A stretch of 64,000 nucleotides of DNA, taken from Jonesia quinghaiensis DSM 15701. Lineage in GTDB: Bacteria; Actinomycetota; Actinomycetes; Actinomycetales; Cellulomonadaceae. The position numbers and the translations under genes were made by a program. The number at the start of each line of letters is the position of its first letter. The stretch's first letter is position 1. Below the pieces are notes generated by a model. The model was not told the DNA's origin, did not search any database, and was given only the letters and a program-made list of their open reading frames with translations. Where the stretch lies: contig NZ_AUHN01000004.1 of the NCBI RefSeq assembly GCF_000423205.1, forward strand, positions 1 through 64,000. The letters are read 5' to 3'. This document shows positions 25,206-33,743 of this stretch, in pieces.

Positions 25206-26036
25206 ATGAAAGAACGCCCCAGTTACCTCAGTACAGGGATTCTCCTGCTCGGCGCACTGTACTGCCTACTACCCGTCATCTGGGTTATCACCGCGTCCAC
25301 CAAAGGCGCAAACGAACTGTTCTCCACCTTCACATTCGCCCCCTCAACTCACCTGCTGGACAACATCAGCGAGTTGAGCGCCTACCGTGGCGGGTTGTTC
25401 TGGAAGTGGATGGCCAACACAGCACTGTACGCAGGTGTTGGTGGCGCACTGTCCACCCTGGTGTCAGCTGCAGCCGGATATGGCTTGGCGAAGTACACGT
25501 TCCGTGGTAAAGACATGATCTTCAAGATCCTTCTCGCCGGTGTTCTCGTACCCGCCGTTGTCCTTGCTATCCCCCAGTACCTGTTGTTCGCGCAGATCGG
25601 CATGACCAACACATATTGGTCGGTGCTTCTCCCCTCGATCATTTCGCCATACGGCATTTACCTCGCCCGCATTTACGCTGGCGCATCAGTGCCCACAGAC
25701 GTCATCGAAGCAGCCCGCACTGACGGCGCAGGTGAAGCCCGCACCTTCTTCACCATCGCCATGCCTATGATGTTGCCCGCCCTGGTCACCATCTTCTTGT
25801 TCCAGTTTGTTGCGATCTGGAACAACTACATGTTGCCGTTCATCATGCTGGGCAACGACCAGCTCTACCCACTGACCGTAGGGTTGTCTGGTCTACTCAA
25901 CCAGGGCGCAAGCCAACCAGCGATGTACACCTCCGTGATCACCGGTGCGTTGCTGTCCATCATCCCGCTGATCGCCCTGTTCTTCCTCCTTCAGCGGTAC
26001 TGGAAGGTCGACTTCGGCGGCGCAGTCAAGGGATAA
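25206..26036 (+). CDS. Sugar ABC transporter permease, MalG/UgpE type
   Basis: A 276-aa second permease with six helices. The EAA loop is IEAARTDGAGEARTFFTIAMP at about residues 170-190. It ends LLQRYWKVDFGGAVKG, a characteristic ending for this subfamily. It starts one base after the stop of the first permease, so the two are translationally linked. Confidence 0.93.
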   Translation: MKERPSYLSTGILLLGALYCLLPVIWVITASTKGANELFSTFTFAPSTHLLDNISELSAYRGGLFWKWMANTALYAGVGGALSTLVSAAAGYGLAKYTFRGKDMIFKILLAGVLVPAVVLAIPQYLLFAQIGMTNTYWSVLLPSIISPYGIYLARIYAGASVPTDVIEAARTDGAGEARTFFTIAMPMMLPALVTIFLFQFVAIWNNYMLPFIMLGNDQLYPLTVGLSGLLNQGASQPAMYTSVITGALLSIIPLIALFFLLQRYWKVDFGGAVKG

Positions 26037-26048
26037 GACCAGCCGCCC

Positions 26049-26096
26049 TGCACGATGCCCGCCCGCGCTTCACAGATCGCTGGCGGGCATCGTGCA
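26049..26096 (+). terminator. Stem-loop after the permease operon
   Basis: A 15-bp perfect stem (TGCACGATGCCCGCC and its complement) with an 18-nt loop and no T-run. It separates the transporter genes from the regulator gene. Confidence 0.6.
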
Positions 26097-26166
26097 TGAC
26101 ACGTCCTGTTACCCCGTTGGGCGAGAACACTCAGTTCTCCCCTAGAGTGTCTGTGTGGAGAACGAC

Positions 26167-27180
26167 ATGCCGTCCCCTAACTCAAAGAAACGCCCTACTA
26201 TCCGCGATGTCGCGGCAGCAGCAGGCGTTTCACGTGGCACAGTGTCACGCGTCATCAATGGCGGGCACTGGGTTTCACCCGACGCCCGCACCAAAGTGGA
26301 AGCCGCCATCAAAGCGACCGGCTACTCCATGAACCAGCACGCCCGGTCACTAGCCACGGGGCGTTCCAACTCCGTTGCGTTTCTCCTGACTGAACCACAA
26401 CACCTCCTATTCGAGGACCCCACCTTCTCCATTTTGTTGCGTTCCTGCGCTGAGCAACTCGGAGAACTGGAAATCCCGATGCTCCTCATGGTTGCCGGGA
26501 CCCCCTCCGAACGCCGCCGCAACACCGAGTACATTGCCTCAGGGCACGTTGACGGGGTGATTCTGGTGTCATCCCACCAGGACAACCCAGTTGTTGGTGA
26601 CCTCCTCGCCAAAGACATTCCTGTTGTGGCTTGCGGCATGCCCTTAGGTTACGAAGACCGGATCGGGTGGGCTGCCGTTGACGAACTTGCCTCATCGCGC
26701 CGTATGACCCAATACATGCTCGACAAAGGCCGCGAGCGCGTTGGAACCATCACGGGTCCCCTTGATACTCCTGGGGGGCGGTTCCGGTTGGACGGGTACC
26801 GGATGGCGTTGGGTGACGCCTACGATGATTCGCTGGTTGCGTATGGCGATTATTCGCGGCGGTCAGGGTATGAGGCCACCATGAAACTGTTGGAGCGTCG
26901 CCCTGATGTGGATGGGATTTTTGTTGCGTCGGATTTGATGGCAGCTGGTGCGATGACTGCACTAGCTCAATTGGGGAGGCGCATTCCCGACGACGTCGCT
27001 GTCGCAGGGTTTGATGATCATGCGCTTGCTGGGCAGTTGCAGCCTGCGTTAACCACGATGCGTCAGCCGTTTGATCGTATTGCTGCTGAGGTTATTCGTA
27101 TTCTTCTTGATGTGATTAACGGCAAGGAGCATGCTGCGGTGACGGTGCCGACTCAGCTTATTGAGCGCGACTCGGTGTAA
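26167..27180 (+). CDS. LacI-family transcriptional regulator
   Basis: A 337-aa repressor. The N-terminal HTH is PTIRDVAAAAGVSRGTVSRV with the hinge helix after NQHARSLATGRSN; the periplasmic-binding-protein-like effector domain fills the rest (GVILVSSHQDNP and DVAVAGFDDHALAGQLQPAL). I chose ATG 26167 because GGAG lies 6 nt upstream; GTG 26155 is an alternative 4 codons earlier. Last gene of the sugar locus, most likely binding the two palindromes at 22.7 kb in the absence of sugar. It overlaps the convergent VOC gene by 23 nt. Confidence 0.93.
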   Translation: MPSPNSKKRPTIRDVAAAAGVSRGTVSRVINGGHWVSPDARTKVEAAIKATGYSMNQHARSLATGRSNSVAFLLTEPQHLLFEDPTFSILLRSCAEQLGELEIPMLLMVAGTPSERRRNTEYIASGHVDGVILVSSHQDNPVVGDLLAKDIPVVACGMPLGYEDRIGWAAVDELASSRRMTQYMLDKGRERVGTITGPLDTPGGRFRLDGYRMALGDAYDDSLVAYGDYSRRSGYEATMKLLERRPDVDGIFVASDLMAAGAMTALAQLGRRIPDDVAVAGFDDHALAGQLQPALTTMRQPFDRIAAEVIRILLDVINGKEHAAVTVPTQLIERDSV

Positions 27181-28114
27181 CGCTCACTGCCAAGCGGTTG
27201 CGCCACGGGTCTTCAAAAGTGAGGGCCGCCCCGGTGTGTGCGGCGGTGATCCGGTGGTGCTTGAGCCGGTCGCTGAGTGCCGCAATGTCGTCGTTGTGCG
27301 GCACCATGATGGACACTTCGCCGAGCCCTAGGCTTGATGCTCGTGGTCCTGCGCCGCGTGAGTTCCACGTGTTCATGGCCATGTGGTGGTGGTATCCGCC
27401 GGCGGCAACAAACAGTGCACCGGGCACCTGGGCGGTGGGTTCAAATCCGAGGATCGCTGAGTAGAAGCTGGCTGCTGCGTCGGTGTCTCCGACTTGTAGG
27501 TGCACATGCCCTACTTGCGCTTCGCCTGCAGGGGTGTGGGGGGCATCGGCGGGGGTGTCGCCGAGGTGTTCGGTGATGAACCCGTTGGGGTCGAGCCACA
27601 GGGAGTCCATGACAACGTGGTTGCCGTTCCATTGCCATTGGTCTCTGGCGCGGTCCCAGTACAGTTCGATTCCGTTGCCTTCGGGGTCGTTGAGGTAGAA
27701 GGCTTGGGAGACGAGGTGGTCGGCGCTCCCGGTGAAGAGTCGTGGGGCTTTTTGGGCGACTGATAGCAGGACGCGGGCGAGGTCGCGTTGGGTGGGGAAC
27801 AGGATCGCGGTGTGGAAAAGCCCTGCTTCGGTGCGGGTGGGTTGGGGCAGGTTTGGTTCGTGGCGGAGCACGATGATGGGTGTGGTTCCGCGCCCGAGGG
27901 TGACTATTCCGGTGCGGGCGTCGTTGGCGTGGGTGGTGGTGTCGATGAGGACATCGAGGGTGATGACGTTGGTGTAGAACGCGATCATGGCGTCGATGTC
28001 GCGCACGTACAGGGTGACGGCGTCCATGGTGGTTGCTGCGGGAAGGAGGTTTGGGGAGGGCGCTGTGGAGCGTGATGCCGTGGCATGGGGTGCAGCGGGG
28101 TGTTGTGTGGTCAT
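27158..28114 (-). CDS. VOC-superfamily protein, CatE-like (two glyoxalase domains)
   Basis: A 318-aa protein with two VOC modules, one at about 30-150 (DAVTLYVRDIDAMIAFYTNVITLDVL) and one at about 190-310 (VGHVHLQVGDTDAAASFYSAILGFE). Potential metal ligands include H in GLFHTAILF, E in GNGIELYWDR and H in VGHVHLQV. This is the layout of Bacillus CatE/MhqO-type ring-cleaving dioxygenases, which act on catechols or quinol adducts. I chose ATG 28114; the longer frame crosses the inverted repeat at 28135. The gene is divergent from the FrnE-like gene. Confidence 0.88.
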   Translation of the reverse strand: MTTQHPAAPHATASRSTAPSPNLLPAATTMDAVTLYVRDIDAMIAFYTNVITLDVLIDTTTHANDARTGIVTLGRGTTPIIVLRHEPNLPQPTRTEAGLFHTAILFPTQRDLARVLLSVAQKAPRLFTGSADHLVSQAFYLNDPEGNGIELYWDRARDQWQWNGNHVVMDSLWLDPNGFITEHLGDTPADAPHTPAGEAQVGHVHLQVGDTDAAASFYSAILGFEPTAQVPGALFVAAGGYHHHMAMNTWNSRGAGPRASSLGLGEVSIMVPHNDDIAALSDRLKHHRITAAHTGAALTFEDPWRNRLAVSVTPSRAQ

Positions 28115-28134
28115 GGTTCCAGTGGACCACCAAT

Positions 28135-28152
28135 TACTTGAAGCGTCAAGTA
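28135..28152. promoter_or_regulatory. Inverted repeat in a divergent promoter region
   Basis: TACTTGA-AGCG-TCAAGTA, perfect 7-bp arms, midway between the VOC and FrnE-like genes. Size and position fit an operator for a MarR or HxlR-type redox or quinone regulator controlling both genes. Confidence 0.6.
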
Positions 28153-28197
28153 TTAGGTGTGTGGGAATGACCTCGCCAACACACTGGTTATGGTGAC

Positions 28198-28908
28198 GTG
28201 AAACAAGTACAAGTAGACATTTGGTCAGACATCGCATGCCCCTGGTGCTTCATCGGGAAACGCCGGTTTGAAAAAGCCCTCGCAGAGTTCGCACCTAATA
28301 CCGTGAACATCACCTACCACTCCTTTGAGTTGGCACCCGACACCCCCACCAACTTCAACGGGTCCGAGGTCGACTTCCTCACCCAACACAAAGGCATCAG
28401 CCCTGACCAAGCATCCGCGATGCTTGACCAAGTCACCCAAATAGCAGCAAGCGAAGGGTTGCAGTACAACTTCGACACCCTGCGCCACACCAATACCCGC
28501 CTCGCGCATCAGGCCCTCCACCTTGCCAAAAACACCGGCCACCAAGGCGCCCTGAAGGAACTGCTACTCACCGCATACTTTGAACAAGGCAAACACGTTG
28601 GAGACATTGACACTCTTGTTGTACTCGCAACCGAGGCTGGCCTAGACCCCGAGGTGACCCGCCAGGCATTGACAACACAGCAGTACGCCGATGCTGTGGA
28701 CGCTGATATCGCCCAGGCTGGCGAACTTGGCATCCACGGTGTGCCGTTCTTTGTGTTCAACACAAAGTACGCGGTCTCCGGCGCACAAGACCCATCCGTG
28801 TTCCTCGCGGCGCTCACCCGAGCCGCCCAAGATGAGCCACAGCCGCTCACCCCCATTGGCCATTCCGATACTGCCGATACGTGTGGCCCGGACGGGTGCG
28901 CCATCTAA
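28198..28908 (+). CDS. DsbA/FrnE family oxidoreductase
   Basis: A 236-aa cytoplasmic thioredoxin-fold protein of the FrnE group. The redox motif CPWC is at residues 14-17 in DIWSDIACPWCFIGKRRFE, and the cis-Pro segment is GIHGVPFFVFNTKYAVSGAQ near 180. The C-terminus ends in a second cysteine-containing tail (TCGPDGCAI), as in some FrnE proteins. GTG start. Divergent from the VOC gene with a shared operator candidate, which suggests a common thiol or electrophile stress response. Confidence 0.92.
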   Translation: MKQVQVDIWSDIACPWCFIGKRRFEKALAEFAPNTVNITYHSFELAPDTPTNFNGSEVDFLTQHKGISPDQASAMLDQVTQIAASEGLQYNFDTLRHTNTRLAHQALHLAKNTGHQGALKELLLTAYFEQGKHVGDIDTLVVLATEAGLDPEVTRQALTTQQYADAVDADIAQAGELGIHGVPFFVFNTKYAVSGAQDPSVFLAALTRAAQDEPQPLTPIGHSDTADTCGPDGCAI

Positions 28909-28924
28909 ACATTCCCGCACTACA

Positions 28925-29006
28925 GAGCAGTGGGCTGCACCTCATCGAGGTGCAGCCCACTGCTCGTACATCTTCTGTCGTGCTTGTGCGACGCACAAGC
29001 ACGACA
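28925..29006. terminator. Two consecutive long stem-loops between convergent genes
   Basis: At 28925-28965 a perfect 19-bp stem with a 3-nt loop; at 28976-29006 a perfect odd palindrome (about 13-bp stem). Both lie between the FrnE-like gene and the DUF2510 gene, whose 3' ends face each other. There is no clear T-run, but they probably end both transcripts. Confidence 0.65.
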
Positions 29007-29028
29007 GGAGGCGTTACCTACCCGCGCC

Positions 29029-29796
29029 CTAACGAGGGTCAATAACCACCCAGAGGTTACGGTCTGACGAGGCACTCAACTCAAACTGGGCGTCTTTCGT
29101 TTCACCGTCTGCATATTCAGCGGTCCCGCTGCACGTGAAGATCAGTGAGTAGTCTTCTGGGTCAGTAGGCAGTTCAAAGTCTGCGCGAGCATCTTCAACG
29201 AGGCGTGGGCCTGACGCGCCAACCACGGCTTCACCGTTTGTGTCCTCAAATGTGCCACCGAGGAACAGCTCATCAAACAGGTCTTCACAGGTGTACGAGT
29301 TCGTGAGCTCAAGAGAGGCGTAGTCGTCCGTCATGTCAGACGCAGCTACGTAGGTTTCCGAATCAGAGCCGCCAGTTGATCCCCCAGAATCAGAAAGCAA
29401 TGCCGGAGCGACGAGGACAACCCCAAGGCTGGCAAGCGCAGCTACTCCAATTGCTGGCCATACCCATCCTGGTGTTTTACGGTCAGCCGCTGCATCGTTA
29501 ACGCCGCCATCAGTAGTGAACCCGCTGTACGGCTGAGAGACCGTACTTGATGACCCGACGTTGGTCCCGGCCGCGCTTGCCGCCCCTGTGTACGGAACCC
29601 CCACAGCTGATGCTGACGCCGCCGACCTTCCGCTCCGAGTGGCCATAATCTGATGGCCACGCGCAATGATCTCTGAGGAGAGCTGCCCATTAGCCGGAGC
29701 TGGAGCAGTCTCATTCGTCCACTCTTTCCCGTCGTAGAACCGGATTATGGAAGGGTTCTGTGGGTCTGGGTACCAGCCGGGGGACGTCGCTGACAT
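29029..29796 (-). CDS. DUF2510 membrane protein
   Basis: A 255-aa protein. The N-terminal DUF2510 module is SPGWYPDPQNPSIIRFYDG, then KEWTNE. An alanine/serine-rich linker follows, then one transmembrane helix (about 115-140, WVWPAIGVAALASLGVVLVA), then an extracytoplasmic domain with two cysteines (YTCEDLFDE and LIFTCSGTAEY) that may pair. Function unknown. AAGGA lies 8 nt upstream of ATG 29796. Confidence 0.85.
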   Translation of the reverse strand: MSATSPGWYPDPQNPSIIRFYDGKEWTNETAPAPANGQLSSEIIARGHQIMATRSGRSAASASAVGVPYTGAASAAGTNVGSSSTVSQPYSGFTTDGGVNDAAADRKTPGWVWPAIGVAALASLGVVLVAPALLSDSGGSTGGSDSETYVAASDMTDDYASLELTNSYTCEDLFDELFLGGTFEDTNGEAVVGASGPRLVEDARADFELPTDPEDYSLIFTCSGTAEYADGETKDAQFELSASSDRNLWVVIDPR

Positions 29797-29904
29797 GGAA
29801 AAAGTCCTTGAAGTTGGGGGGTGTGTCACTCCATCTTAATGGTCCGCGTTCACCGCTGCCTCACCCGCAGTGCGGCGTCATCCACAGCTTTCATCCACAG
29901 GTTG

Positions 29905-30168
29905 ATGGGCATTGCAGTCAAGTCAGGCAACCGATTGGTCGACAATCTAAGGGTGAATGTTGAACCCGACGAGCATGCGCCTCCCGCCGCGGTTGATGAC
30001 CCAAACGTCCCAGAAGCGCAGCCAACCGCACCTGACGATGCCCCACACTCAGCGCAGAGCCACGTGCCGTGGTACCGCAAAGAGGTGCACTTGAGTTTCC
30101 CCATCATGGGGTTACTGCTGGCCACCATTGCCTTTGCTGTGTACGCCAAGCTTTCCCTGCCGTACTGA
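29905..30168 (+). CDS. Small C-terminally anchored membrane protein, unknown
   Basis: A protein of up to 115 aa if read from 29821; I place the start at ATG 29905 (87 aa), with weak support. The middle is proline/acid rich (PAAVDDPNVPEAQPTAPDD) and the C-terminus is one hydrophobic helix (FPIMGLLLATIAFAVYAKL). No family recognised. It sits between the DUF2510 gene and the convergent MFS gene. Confidence 0.45.
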   Translation: MGIAVKSGNRLVDNLRVNVEPDEHAPPAAVDDPNVPEAQPTAPDDAPHSAQSHVPWYRKEVHLSFPIMGLLLATIAFAVYAKLSLPY

Positions 30169-30190
30169 GCTCAGCGCACCTCACCTCACC

Positions 30191-31540
30191 TCAACGCTTG
30201 TGGTTGCGGTTGCGGTAGTCCTGCCACGCATCGCGCACACCCGGGACCACGATGCCTCGCAGCGCGTATTCTTGCCGCGTACGTTTGCGCGTCAACAGGA
30301 CACCAATAAACGCCACAACAAATGGCACTGCCAGGACAGCGAAAGCGACACGGAAGTCGTTCAACGTGTAGTCACCGCCCGGCGCCACCAGGTCAAGGGC
30401 CACACCGATGGCAAAAATGCACAGGAACCCGCCGACAAAACCGCCCATATTAGCTAAACCTGAGCCCACACCTAAGCGTTCCACAGGGTTTGATGTCCGC
30501 GCGTAGTCCAGGCCAATGAGCGACGCTGGGCCGCCCACAGCCAAAACCATCACAAACACCACGAGTTGCCACAGTGGGCGGGGCGTAGAAGGCACCAACA
30601 CCATGAGCCACGCCGCAACAAGTGCAGCTGTCACAGTGAAAACTAGCCAGGACCGTCGCAACGGGTGACGGGAACAAAACTCCCCGATGAGTGGTCCTGA
30701 CACCATCGCAGTCACGGTCATCAGCGTGAAGAGGCTTGATGCCTCAGTTTGGGTCAGCCCTTGCCCACGCAGCAAAAAGGGGTAACCCCACAGGAAAACA
30801 AAAACATTAAAACTAAACCCGGTAATCATGTGAGTCCAGAACCCCAACCACGAACCAGGGGTGCGCATCGCCCCAGCTAATGGGCGAACACCTGGCACTG
30901 CTGGCACTAAATCAATAGGCCTGACTCGCACACCAGCACGCGTCGTTAACGGGGCATCTGGGCGGTCGCGCACCCACGTGATGACCCACAGGCACGACAA
31001 CACCCCAAGGAAACCAAGCAGAGAAAACGCAATGGTCCAATCCAAGCTGTGCAGAACCACAACAAACGGCACCGCAGAAATGATCTGACCCGTCTGCGCA
31101 ATCTGCCCCGTGAGTTGCCCCAACAACGGGGCACGCCGGGGTGGGAACCACGCAGCGATGATTTTCAGGACAGACACAAACGTTGTCGCGTCACCAGCAC
31201 CTATAAGAACGCGGGCGCACAACGCGAGAGTCACCGAATCTGCAAAAGCCATACCCAATTGCCCGATGCCCATCATTGCTGCACCGATAGCAATAAGTTT
31301 GCGCGGCCCCACTTTGTCCAGCACGATCCCTACCGGGATTTGGGCACCAGCGTAAACAACCAACTGAACAACAGTGAAGAGCGACAGGGTCGCTGCGGAA
31401 ACATCAAACCGTGCAGCCGCTTCAAGCCCAGCGACCCCCAGCGAAGTGCGGTGAACAACCGCAACAATGTAGGCAGCGGAGGCAGCAGCCCAAACAATGT
31501 AGGCTCTGCGCGACGAATATGTTGGGGCCGAAGCAGCCAT
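30191..31540 (-). CDS. Major facilitator superfamily transporter
   Basis: A 449-aa secondary transporter with 12 predicted helices. The loop 2-3 motif appears as GIVLDKVGPRKLIAIGAA, and RVLIGAGDATTFVSVLKIIAAWF is a family-typical helix 4-5 region. It resembles nitrate/oxalate-type or multidrug MFS proteins; the substrate cannot be told. ATG 31540 is 5 nt after GGGAG; two earlier in-frame starts (31546 GTG, 31543 ATG) lie too close to it. Confidence 0.88.
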   Translation of the reverse strand: MAASAPTYSSRRAYIVWAAASAAYIVAVVHRTSLGVAGLEAAARFDVSAATLSLFTVVQLVVYAGAQIPVGIVLDKVGPRKLIAIGAAMMGIGQLGMAFADSVTLALCARVLIGAGDATTFVSVLKIIAAWFPPRRAPLLGQLTGQIAQTGQIISAVPFVVVLHSLDWTIAFSLLGFLGVLSCLWVITWVRDRPDAPLTTRAGVRVRPIDLVPAVPGVRPLAGAMRTPGSWLGFWTHMITGFSFNVFVFLWGYPFLLRGQGLTQTEASSLFTLMTVTAMVSGPLIGEFCSRHPLRRSWLVFTVTAALVAAWLMVLVPSTPRPLWQLVVFVMVLAVGGPASLIGLDYARTSNPVERLGVGSGLANMGGFVGGFLCIFAIGVALDLVAPGGDYTLNDFRVAFAVLAVPFVVAFIGVLLTRKRTRQEYALRGIVVPGVRDAWQDYRNRNHKR

Positions 31541-31661
31541 CATCACTCCCTTTCCCGCCCATCATAGGCGAGCACCATCTCACTCTTCAGGCTGGTTCAG
31601 TGGCATGTTGTTGTGAAGTTGGGACCTTGGGCCCGCAATGTCGGGTTCCTAACCTGCCAAG

Positions 31662-31780
31662 ATTAATAACGTCAACAAGTTCTGACGTGAGAGCGAAGCC
31701 GACACCGTTTTTTGACCCCTCTGTACGGTGTCTGGACGTTCTCAGTGGCGGGAGGAAGCGCGGGCTCCTCCCGCCTTTTT
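31662..31780 (+). ncRNA. Candidate small RNA with intrinsic terminator
   Basis: A strong terminator (GGCGGGAGGA at 31747-31756, 9-nt loop, TCCTCCCGCC, then five T) points along the plus strand, but no plus-strand gene lies upstream. A possible promoter TTGGGC (31627-31632), 17 nt, TAACCT (31650-31655) would start transcription near 31662. The resulting RNA of about 119 nt has two further hairpins: ACGTCA/TGACGT at 31669-31688 and GACACCGT/ACGGTGTC at 31701-31732. No ribosome site and start pair is convincing inside it. It matches no RNA family I can name. Confidence 0.55.
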
Positions 31781-31888
31781 ATGCCCTCTTTCCCTCAGGC
31801 GCACTCATCTTCTTCCCACTACCCAACCCACATCCTCGCCCCACAGGATCCCCTCTCACCACATCCCCGCACACGCCCACCCACCACA

Positions 31889-31953
31889 TGTGGCATGTTT
31901 GGGGACCATGTGGCATGTCCTGGACATGCCACACAGTGCCAAAACATGCCACA
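31889..31953. repeat. Dyad of four TGTGGCATGT motifs
   Basis: TGTGGCATGT occurs at 31889 and 31909, and its complement ACATGCCACA at 31924 and 31944. All four are symmetric about position 31921. The inner pair forms a perfect 12-bp stem with a 1-nt centre (31909-31933). The rest of 31547-32109 holds only the small RNA candidate and no gene. Confidence 0.85.
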
Positions 31954-32109
31954 CATGAGAGCAGCCCGATGCGCTACGGCGGTTGGTTCAACATGGGCAG
32001 GCAGCATCATGATGACTCTTGAACACTCCCGTTGGTTCTGAGCTGGCGTCAGCATGTGGCTGAGATGGCTGATACTGAGCACACGTCCGCGTCAGCGTTA
32101 GGCTGAAGC

Positions 32110-32733
32110 ATGAGTGATCTGACTATTCGGCGGGTCCGGCCCGGCGACCCCGACGACCGCAAAGCTCTCTACGACATCTGTCTACGCACTGGCGACTACG
32201 GCAATGACGCCACAAGCCAGTTCACCCTCCCCAACTTGCTGGGTGATGTGTATGTGGGACCCTATATTCTTTTTCACCCGCTGCACTGTTTTGCCATATC
32301 GAGTGGCAACCGACCGGTCGGTTATGTCCTAGGCGTTCCGGACACCCACACCTTCGAAAAACACCTCCCCACCACCTGGTGGCCGCAGGTCATTGCGGCC
32401 TTACCGGAACGCCACCCAGACTCCCCTGCCTTAACCCGTCGCGATGTTGAGGTCATGTCGCTCATTACGTCGTGGGAACCAACCGCCGCCACGCAAATTC
32501 TTGAAAAATACCCCGCTCACCTGCACATAGACCTTCTTCAAGAGGCCCAAGGCGGGGGCATGGGACGGCGTCTCATTGAGACGCTCTTCGACTCACTACG
32601 CGCAGCAGGGGCGCGCGGGGTGCACTTGGGGGTGAGCTCGTCGAACCCGAGCGCGATTGGTTTCTACCGCCATCTTGGCTTCACCACTCTTGATCAAGAT
32701 GCGGCTGGACTGACCTTGGGCAAGCCACTTTGA
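32110..32733 (+). CDS. GNAT-family N-acetyltransferase
   Basis: A 207-aa acetyltransferase. The acetyl-CoA pyrophosphate loop is QEAQGGGMGRRLIETL at about 145-160, and the closing motif is SSSNPSAIGFYRHLGFTTL at about 177-195. YPAHLHIDLL precedes the loop. Length and order resemble GNATs related to the acetyltransferase half of NCOAT-like proteins. Acceptor unknown. The gene stands alone between the dyad repeat and the cold-shock gene. Confidence 0.9.
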   Translation: MSDLTIRRVRPGDPDDRKALYDICLRTGDYGNDATSQFTLPNLLGDVYVGPYILFHPLHCFAISSGNRPVGYVLGVPDTHTFEKHLPTTWWPQVIAALPERHPDSPALTRRDVEVMSLITSWEPTAATQILEKYPAHLHIDLLQEAQGGGMGRRLIETLFDSLRAAGARGVHLGVSSSNPSAIGFYRHLGFTTLDQDAAGLTLGKPL

Positions 32734-32990
32734 GGACACCGTGAAGTCATCTTTGCGTCACCTGCACAAAGTCCCGAACAGCCCTCAAAATTGTGAGGTA
32801 GGGGAAAGGTATAGCGGTGGAGGCAAAACACCGTTACAGTTGGGAACGAAGTTGCTGTGCCTCGCACGTCTGCATGACTCTCAGCCATCTGAGACAGTTT
32901 GTTCTTGTTCTTCAAGAGCTGGACGACGACACTGTGACGACCCTGGCCTCCACCTGGAGGGCGTCAATCCATCTCTTGAAGGAGAAAAAA

Positions 32991-33194
32991 ATGGCATTTG
33001 GAACCGTAAAGTGGTTCAACGCTGAAAAGGGCTTTGGTTTCATCGCCCCCGAAGACGGCTCAGCTGACGTTTTCGCGCACTACTCAGCAATCCAGACCAA
33101 CGGCTACCGCACCCTCGAAGAGAACCAGCGCGTCGAGTTCGACGTAGCTCAGGGTCCTAAGGGTCTGCAGGCGGAGAACATCCGCGCAGCCTGA
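32991..33194 (+). CDS. cspA: Cold-shock protein, CspA family
   Basis: A 67-aa single cold-shock domain. RNP1 [11 protein letters not shown] and RNP2 DVFAHYSAI are both present, after [23 protein letters not shown] lies a few bases before ATG 32991; longer frames upstream are not real. The 257 nt between the GNAT stop and this start contain no gene and may be a long regulatory leader, as for other csp mRNAs (inference). A terminator follows. Confidence 0.97.
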   Translation: MAFGTVKWFNAEKGFGFIAPEDGSADVFAHYSAIQTNGYRTLEENQRVEFDVAQGPKGLQAENIRAA

Positions 33195-33213
33195 TCTGAC
33201 AAGATCTGCAGAT

Positions 33214-33247
33214 AATGCCGGTTCCACCTTCGGGTGGGGCCGGCATT
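33214..33247 (+). terminator. Terminator of the cold-shock gene
   Basis: AATGCCGG-TTCCACC, loop TTCG, GGTGGGG-CCGGCATT: a 15-bp stem with two G-U pairs and a UUCG tetraloop. Confidence 0.8.
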
Positions 33248-33475
33248 GTCGTTTCCACGATGGGAACATCTCTCCATTAAAAACGGGCTCCGTCCTTAAA
33301 ACCAGACAATTTCCGCGTAACTAGGGCGAGTATCAGTACTGGTCAGATTTGGTTTCTCACCCACATAGCCGTAATCTGACGAAGAGAAACCAGCTGAGGC
33401 ATGATGGTTGAAAATCGAATTCTTCACCCATGAAAACCTTGAGCACTTGGCAATTCCCTTCTACGGTTGAGAACG

Positions 33476-33715
33476 ATGAAAACCCACAGCACAGGCGAGA
33501 TCGCTCCACGCGGCAAAACCTGGATTTCGCTCGGCGGGCGCTTCGCAGGACGGTTCGACCTCATCGACCTGCAGACCACCGATCGATTCCTCTCCCCCAC
33601 CGCTCTCTACACGCCAGAGACCGTTGTCGACGTGATGACCGCGACGGATTTTGCTCCTCGCCGCACCGAAGAGTCAGCCAGCCCCCTGCCGCAGCGCCCC
33701 GCCGCGCGCACTTAA
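33476..33715 (+). CDS. Small hypothetical protein
   Basis: A 79-aa frame starting MKTHSTGEIAPRGKTWISLG. Its sequence is protein-like (LGGRFAGRFDLIDLQTTDRF, ETVVDVMTATDF) more than the overlapping frames are, but I recognise no family and the ribosome site (GAGA) is weak. It ends just before the convergent permease gene. It could be spurious. Confidence 0.4.
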   Translation: MKTHSTGEIAPRGKTWISLGGRFAGRFDLIDLQTTDRFLSPTALYTPETVVDVMTATDFAPRRTEESASPLPQRPAART

Positions 33716-33743
33716 CCCAGTTCCGCACCCCCGCCTCACGGCG

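Noticed and set aside
27441-28133. Arg/His/Pro-rich minus-strand frame of 230 codons
   Set aside because: Out-of-frame shadow of the VOC gene; composition typical of a shifted high-GC frame.
31411-32082. Plus and minus frames of 80-200 codons across the small RNA and dyad region
   Set aside because: They overlap the MFS gene or the repeat, are rich in P, H, S and T without pattern, and cross the terminator.
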